Positions 4,657-8,468 of a stretch of DNA of 8,468 bases are shown in pieces. Both the position numbers and the translations under genes were made by a program. The stretch comes from an uncultured bacterium (lineage in GTDB: Bacteria; Cyanobacteriota; Vampirovibrionia; Gastranaerophilales; Gastranaerophilaceae). The notes beneath the pieces are model-generated. The model did no database searches. It was not told where the DNA came from and worked only from the letters and a program-made list of their open reading frames with translations. Every line of letters begins with the position of its first letter. The stretch's first letter is position 1. The stretch spans positions 1 through 8,468 of the forward strand of contig USHE01000079.1 in assembly GCA_900554385.1 (NCBI GenBank), in the 5' to 3' direction.

Positions 4657-5457
4657 ATGCATATACCCCGTATCAGCCGCCCGCATATTGGCGGAGCGTT
4701 ACGTAAAATTAAACATGTATGCGCTGATAAAGTAAAAGCAGCAAAAAGAACTTTGCCCGGAATGTTAATGATGGCACAGTCATTTGCGATACCTGCCCAC
4801 GCTCCCGGTATAGAAAAGTTTATAAAAACAACGACATCAGCTGCTGAAGATGTTTTTGAACACCACTCACCGGATTTTACAATAGTTAAGGGCATGATTC
4901 AGAGAGTTGTACCTGATATTTCCGATGAATTTGTCGCTCAAGTGGTTGAAACTGCAGAACAGGTAAAATGCTCTCCTCAGGATTTGACAGCACTTTTGTA
5001 TAAAGAATCACGCTTCAAACCTGATGCACGAAACGGCAATTTCGGCGGGTTAGGACAAATGAATAAAAAATCGCTCAATCTTAGCATAAGCCACGCTGAT
5101 AAAGACGAAAAGGCACGATACGGAATAACTCCAATTGCTATTGAAAAATTTCTTTCTCTCCCGCGGGAACAACAAATGCCTTATGTAAGAAATTACATTC
5201 TCGCAATGAAAAATGTTTATATAAAAAATCCGAACAAAAAATTGAGCGGCGGAGAATTGTACGGATTGTTTTACACTCCCGGCAGAATTAATAAAAAATT
5301 CCTCTCAAGTGCAAATGATCCTGCAACTGCAAAATTTTATCAGCAGAATAAAGGCTTGGATTTCAATAAAGATACAAAAATCACAAAACAAGATTTACAA
5401 CAAGTTTTAAATCACGTTAAAATGACAGATTTGAATATTAATATTGCCAAAAAATAA
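4657..5457 (+). CDS. Exported lytic transglycosylase-like (SLT/lysozyme fold) protein with a C-terminal EF-hand-type loop
   Basis: This is probably a peptidoglycan-cleaving enzyme of the periplasm or cell surface. AAGGA at 4646-4650 supports the ATG. The basic N-terminus (residues 1-31) is followed by a hydrophobic segment LPGMLMMAQSFAIPAHA, which looks like a signal peptide with a long n-region and cleavage near residue 49. The lysozyme-like domain has LLYKESRFKPDA (candidate catalytic Glu117), GGLGQM (130-135) and LYGLFYTPGR (201-210) where soluble transglycosylases have their later substrate-binding motif. Residues 235-246 (DFNKDTKITKQD) fit a 12-residue EF-hand/dockerin-like Ca loop with D, N, D, K, D at positions 1, 3, 5, 7, 12. 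The length and this C-terminal loop resemble phage-tail lysozymes, so a phage-derived role is an alternative. The gene ends just before repeat copy B. Confidence 0.7.
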   Translation: MHIPRISRPHIGGALRKIKHVCADKVKAAKRTLPGMLMMAQSFAIPAHAPGIEKFIKTTTSAAEDVFEHHSPDFTIVKGMIQRVVPDISDEFVAQVVETAEQVKCSPQDLTALLYKESRFKPDARNGNFGGLGQMNKKSLNLSISHADKDEKARYGITPIAIEKFLSLPREQQMPYVRNYILAMKNVYIKNPNKKLSGGELYGLFYTPGRINKKFLSSANDPATAKFYQQNKGLDFNKDTKITKQDLQQVLNHVKMTDLNINIAKK

Positions 5458-5470
5458 TTATTTTTTGGCA

Positions 5471-5604
5471 AGGTACAACAAGTTTACACAAAATGCAGTC
5501 AAAACTGTCATGCTGAACTCGTTTCAGCATCTGTAACATTGTAGACCCTGAAACAAGTTCAGGGTGACGATTTATACGATATTTAGTGTAAATATGGTAC
5601 CTTA
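5471..5604. repeat. MITE-like double-hairpin element, copy B (inverted relative to copy A)
   Basis: Reverse-complement copy of 3939-4074. It fills the space between two convergent genes (lysozyme-like end at 5457, glycosyltransferase stop at 5606), where its two GC-containing hairpins could act as a bidirectional transcription barrier. It contains TGCTGAACTCGTTTCAGCA (5510-5528) and CCCTGAAACAAGTTCAGGG (5546-5564). With copy A it forms inverted repeats about 1.4 kb apart, a possible substrate for inversion or for excision as one unit. Confidence 0.85.
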
Positions 5605-5605
5605 T

Positions 5606-6772
5606 CTATTTTTTAATTAATTCTTTGAGTTTCCGATATTCTGTAATCTTTTGTATTATACATTTCAAGATTGTCATATCAATAATGTAATTTGAAAATC
5701 TACCTGTGTTAGGAATGTTATGCATGAATCTTTCACAAATCATGTGATAGTCAAGATTAAGCAATTCAACCGTTGTAACCATGCAAGGATTTACCCAGTA
5801 ATGCCCGAAACATTCCACAAGGGTCGTTCCTTTTTTTGAATACAACACGTTAGTAACATTTGCCCCGTGAGGTGCGACGACAATGTCCACATTTGCGAAA
5901 AATTTAATTTGCTCATAAATTGAAAAATTCTCCGGAACTATAACCGCATAGCCTTGAGGAGCAAGGTAATCTATAACTTGATTTTCATTAATAATTCGTC
6001 TTGTTCCTATTCGCGAAACATATATTTTTTTCGGGTAGGATTCATCAATAAGGCTTCCGTGTTTTTTCTCAATTCTTTCCACAATAAATTCGCGGGTATC
6101 GTCAAGCCACTTGCCACCAAGTCCTATTCCGTAATATTCGTCAAACATATAGACTTTTTTTGCTTTAATAGCCATTCCCGGAGGACAATAAATTATACGG
6201 TCTTCGGGGATATCGAGCATTTGAAGAAACTCTTTTACACAGCCGTTGATATTCACAACGTATTTTCCTGTGTAACCTCGTTTTTCCATTATCATCATTT
6301 TCGGAAGAACATCAAACGTAAAATGCCAGTAATTGCCGGCATTATAAAAACAAAGCATACAAACTTCGTCTTCTTCTACAACATTTGTGCGCAAATCCAA
6401 CGGTTTTTCATAAAAAATTTCGTCTGCGTCAATTCTTTTATTTATACCGCAAGACTCTTTGAATGTGTAAGCCTTTTCCCCGCCAAACTGATGAACATAA
6501 GCGATTTCGTGGTAACAAGATACAAAACCATTTTCCACCGTGAATAGGTTGGTTTTATAATCAAACACATTTTCATCAATCGTAATACCGTGATTTTCAA
6601 ACTTTGACATGAAATCTCTTACCGGTATAAAATTATACTTTTTCTTGTACGATTGAAGTTTTTTACGCTGAAAATACGCAGTAATTTTCTTTTTAAGCGG
6701 AAAATTTTTGAAAAAATATTTTATTTCAAATTTTACCGAACGATATGCTTTTTTTAACTTATCCTGACACAT
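5606..6772 (-). CDS. GT61 / DUF563-type glycosyltransferase
   Basis: A cytosolic or membrane-peripheral sugar transferase, probably for cell-envelope glycans or glycolipids. The first ~45 residues are highly basic. The family signatures follow in order: CFYNAGNYWHFTFDVLPKM (141-159), KKIYVSRIGTRRIINE (248-263, nucleotide-sugar-binding half) and VDIVVAPHGANVTNVLYSKKG (295-315) with LVE (318-320). These are hallmarks of the DUF563/GT61 group, which includes plant xylosyl- and arabinosyltransferases and bacterial capsule enzymes. The sugar cannot be read from the sequence. The 388-residue length is normal. It follows the acyltransferase gene by 47 bases on the same strand and is probably the last gene of that operon. 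The ribosome-binding site is weak. Its TAG stop abuts repeat copy B. Confidence 0.85.
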   Translation of the reverse strand: MCQDKLKKAYRSVKFEIKYFFKNFPLKKKITAYFQRKKLQSYKKKYNFIPVRDFMSKFENHGITIDENVFDYKTNLFTVENGFVSCYHEIAYVHQFGGEKAYTFKESCGINKRIDADEIFYEKPLDLRTNVVEEDEVCMLCFYNAGNYWHFTFDVLPKMMIMEKRGYTGKYVVNINGCVKEFLQMLDIPEDRIIYCPPGMAIKAKKVYMFDEYYGIGLGGKWLDDTREFIVERIEKKHGSLIDESYPKKIYVSRIGTRRIINENQVIDYLAPQGYAVIVPENFSIYEQIKFFANVDIVVAPHGANVTNVLYSKKGTTLVECFGHYWVNPCMVTTVELLNLDYHMICERFMHNIPNTGRFSNYIIDMTILKCIIQKITEYRKLKELIKK

Positions 6773-6819
6773 AGCTCTGTTTTATCACGAATTTAAGTAT
6801 AAAAAATCAACTTGTTATA

Positions 6820-7698
6820 TTATTCTTTTTCAAATAAATCATAAAAATGAAAAAACTGCAGAGGTGCTTTAGGTGTAAGTTTTTCTATAAATTGGACAAA
6901 TTCTTTTTGCATAATAGATGTTTTCTGTGACTTTAAGGCATCTGAAGTAAACTTTTTCAAATAAATTCTGTAAAATTCACCCTCTCTCAATGCACAAACA
7001 AAATAAATCGGAGCTTCCATAATTTGAGCGAACTTGAATGTTCCCAGAGGAAATTGAACCCTCCGCCTGAATAATTGAACATCTGAATTTGTGCTGTACT
7101 TTGAAGTCCTGTCGCCCGCCATAATAACAATTTCCCCGTGAGAAAGCTTTTCTTTAATCTCAATTGAAGTATCTATATTCACTTCTTCTACAGGATATGT
7201 TGTCACAGGAGTTTCAACGGCAATCTGTTTAATAAAATTATTAAAAATTTTGCATTGCTCTGCCGAAAGAAAAACATTAACACGTCGGTTAGGGTATTTT
7301 GCCATAAAAGAACGCATAACATCAATATTGCCCAGATGTGAACATATAAAAAATATTCCTTTGTCAAAATCGTTTATAAGAGAATTTTTATCATTTTCAC
7401 TATCAAAAATTATCCTATTATAATCAAATTTCCCCGAAAAAACCTCCATCCTGTCAATAAGAGAATATGAATACTCAAGAAAATGTTTAAATTGATTTAA
7501 TAAAGAAGGGTTTATGCCGATAATTTTTAAATATTTTGCAGAATTTCGGCGGGCATCTTTCGCACCCCAAAAAGCAAATAAAGTAACAAAAAATACTAAA
7601 ACTCTAACGGCTTTTTTCCCTAGAATTTTGTATATATACCAGGTCAATAAAAGCCTTTTTTCGCCTGCAGCCTGCTCTTTTAGCTGATACCATTTCAT
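6820..7698 (-). CDS. LpxL/HtrB-like lysophospholipid acyltransferase
   Basis: Transfers an acyl chain to a lipid acceptor at the inner membrane. The N-terminus WYQLKEQAAGEKRLLLTWYIYKILGKK followed by a hydrophobic helix (about residues 30-46) and 'ARRNSAKYL' matches the LpxL-like group. The catalytic HxxxxD is H121-LGNI-D126 in FFICSHLGNIDVMR. GDRTS (195-199) and FPLGTFKFAQIMEAPIYFV (216-234) are further family landmarks. Length (292) is normal. The ATG overlaps the stop of the exporter gene (7695-7698), indicating translational coupling. This exporter-acyltransferase pairing is known from aryl-polyene and related lipid-linked polyketide clusters. A lipid A or other envelope-lipid acyltransferase is the alternative. 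Confidence 0.85.
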   Translation of the reverse strand: MKWYQLKEQAAGEKRLLLTWYIYKILGKKAVRVLVFFVTLFAFWGAKDARRNSAKYLKIIGINPSLLNQFKHFLEYSYSLIDRMEVFSGKFDYNRIIFDSENDKNSLINDFDKGIFFICSHLGNIDVMRSFMAKYPNRRVNVFLSAEQCKIFNNFIKQIAVETPVTTYPVEEVNIDTSIEIKEKLSHGEIVIMAGDRTSKYSTNSDVQLFRRRVQFPLGTFKFAQIMEAPIYFVCALREGEFYRIYLKKFTSDALKSQKTSIMQKEFVQFIEKLTPKAPLQFFHFYDLFEKE

Positions 7699-8468
7699 TT
7701 GCCCTGCTCCGAATAGTCAAATAACAAACTGGAAAGATATGACACCGTTAAACCTACAGAAAGGATAAAACCAAGCGAACTGATAAGTTTAAAACTTGTC
7801 AGCGAGAGTAATAAAAATGAAAATACGCTTGTCGCACAACTTAAAAGAACAGCGTCCGTTGAGTGCTTTACACCACCTGCTCTAAACACGGAATAATCAA
7901 GTCCGAAGCCGATAATCAAAAAAATTGCAAGAATATGAAATAAGTGTATCGGCTGTGCTGTGAGGCTTAACAAGCCTATCGAAAATGTTCCTGCAAGAAT
8001 TGACGGGAGTAAAATCTTAACAGCCGTACGAGGCTTATATATGAAAGACAGCAACAAGAATAACAAAGCAAAAACCGGCACGAGCATACGCACACAAGAT
8101 ATACGGCAGGCTTTTATCCTCGCTGTAATATCTCGCTGAACATCCACATATTTCCCGCCGTTTTGAGTAATAATTTCAGGTCGGTTAAAATCGTACAAAA
8201 CCATTACAGAAGAATTTTCGCCAATCAAAAAATCTTTAAACGGAGAATTAGTGTTATAGCGAATAAATTCCAACGGGGGTTTTTCGTTTAGCAATTTTTG
8301 AACATCGTGTTCCGTAAGAAAAGAAGCATATTTTTTTAGAGAATTTTTGTACAAATTTTTTCTTAATTCAAAATTTCTCATCTGTTGTTTTTCAGACGGA
8401 ATAAATTTACTCAATGCCTGAAAATTTACCGACTGCAAATAAAGGGAATTCCTTTCTTCTTTTTGAAG
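7695..8468 (-). CDS. MMPL/RND-type exporter, C-terminal part (5' end outside the window)
   Basis: The frame is open to the right edge and reads LQKEERNSLYLQSVNF... there, so the gene is cut by the window. The visible 257 residues are a periplasmic-loop end followed by five membrane helices: MLVPVFALLFLLLSFIY, ILLPSILAGTFSIGLLSL, LFHILAIFLIIGFGLDYSVF, AVLLSCATSVFSFLLLSL and ISSLGFILSVGLTVSYLSSL. This is the last half of the 12-helix RND fold. GFGLDYSVF is the MMPL-type helix motif. These exporters move lipids or lipid-linked products across the inner membrane using the proton gradient. Overlap with the acyltransferase start suggests a shared product. It resembles the 'predicted exporter' group found beside acyltransferases in aryl-polyene clusters; the substrate is inferred. 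Confidence 0.8.
   Translation of the reverse strand, partial: LQKEERNSLYLQSVNFQALSKFIPSEKQQMRNFELRKNLYKNSLKKYASFLTEHDVQKLLNEKPPLEFIRYNTNSPFKDFLIGENSSVMVLYDFNRPEIITQNGGKYVDVQRDITARIKACRISCVRMLVPVFALLFLLLSFIYKPRTAVKILLPSILAGTFSIGLLSLTAQPIHLFHILAIFLIIGFGLDYSVFRAGGVKHSTDAVLLSCATSVFSFLLLSLTSFKLISSLGFILSVGLTVSYLSSLLFDYSEQGK

Noticed and set aside
5954..6547. Plus-strand open frame of ~197 codons opposite the glycosyltransferase
   Set aside because: It is antisense to a gene with clear GT61 motifs, has no recognisable domain and has the low-complexity Phe/Asn/Ile composition of a shadow frame.
8438..8468. A TTG at 8438 as start of the exporter gene
   Set aside because: The frame stays open to the window edge and the protein lacks the first half of the RND fold, so the gene is simply truncated by the edge.

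Overview
The window is AT-rich and densely coded apart from its first ~570 bases, which look like DNA from a different organism. From about base 595 on, base use, codon use and the style of the hypothetical proteins fit a small-genome gut bacterium. My best guess is Gastranaerophilales (Vampirovibrionia, 'Melainabacteria'), with moderate to low confidence because no marker gene is present. Bases 1-570 have balanced GC and Clostridia (Lachnospiraceae)-like codon use. They encode the end of a nitrate/sulfonate/taurine-type ABC permease and most of its partner ATPase.

Layout. (1) 1-570: permease tail and SsuB/TauB-like ATPase with an in-frame TAG at 259. (2) 571-1662: in frame from the Walker B Asp-Glu-Pro onward, the protein becomes an ABC-F (YbiT-like) ATPase lacking its N-terminal part. 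The switch point is very probably an assembly or PCR chimera. (3) 1619-3701, minus strand: a 4'-phosphopantetheinyl transferase, preceded by a large membrane-associated hypothetical gene. In-frame stops at codons 42 and 49 break that gene. (4) 3728-3919, minus strand: a strong promoter, a short transcript with a CCUCCUCCUC tract and a 27-codon Ser-rich ORF, and an intrinsic terminator just upstream of the broken gene. This is either an attenuator/leader or a small RNA. (5) 3939-5604: two ~135 bp inverted copies of a MITE-like, double-hairpin element bracket a small helical-protein gene (-), a divergent XRE-type regulator (+) and an exported lytic-transglycosylase-like protein (+). (6) 5606-8468, minus strand: a probable operon of a MMPL/RND-type exporter (cut by the window edge), an LpxL-like acyltransferase and a GT61 (DUF563) glycosyltransferase.

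How the parts may work together. The exporter and acyltransferase overlap at stop/start and resemble the pair found in clusters that build and export lipid-linked polyketide or fatty-acyl products such as aryl polyenes. The glycosyltransferase may add sugar to the same envelope product. The phosphopantetheinyl transferase 3.5 kb away could charge the acyl carrier protein, but no ketosynthase or carrier protein is visible here. The inverted-repeat-bracketed regulator/lysozyme module and the promoter-leader-terminator unit are the least ordinary parts.
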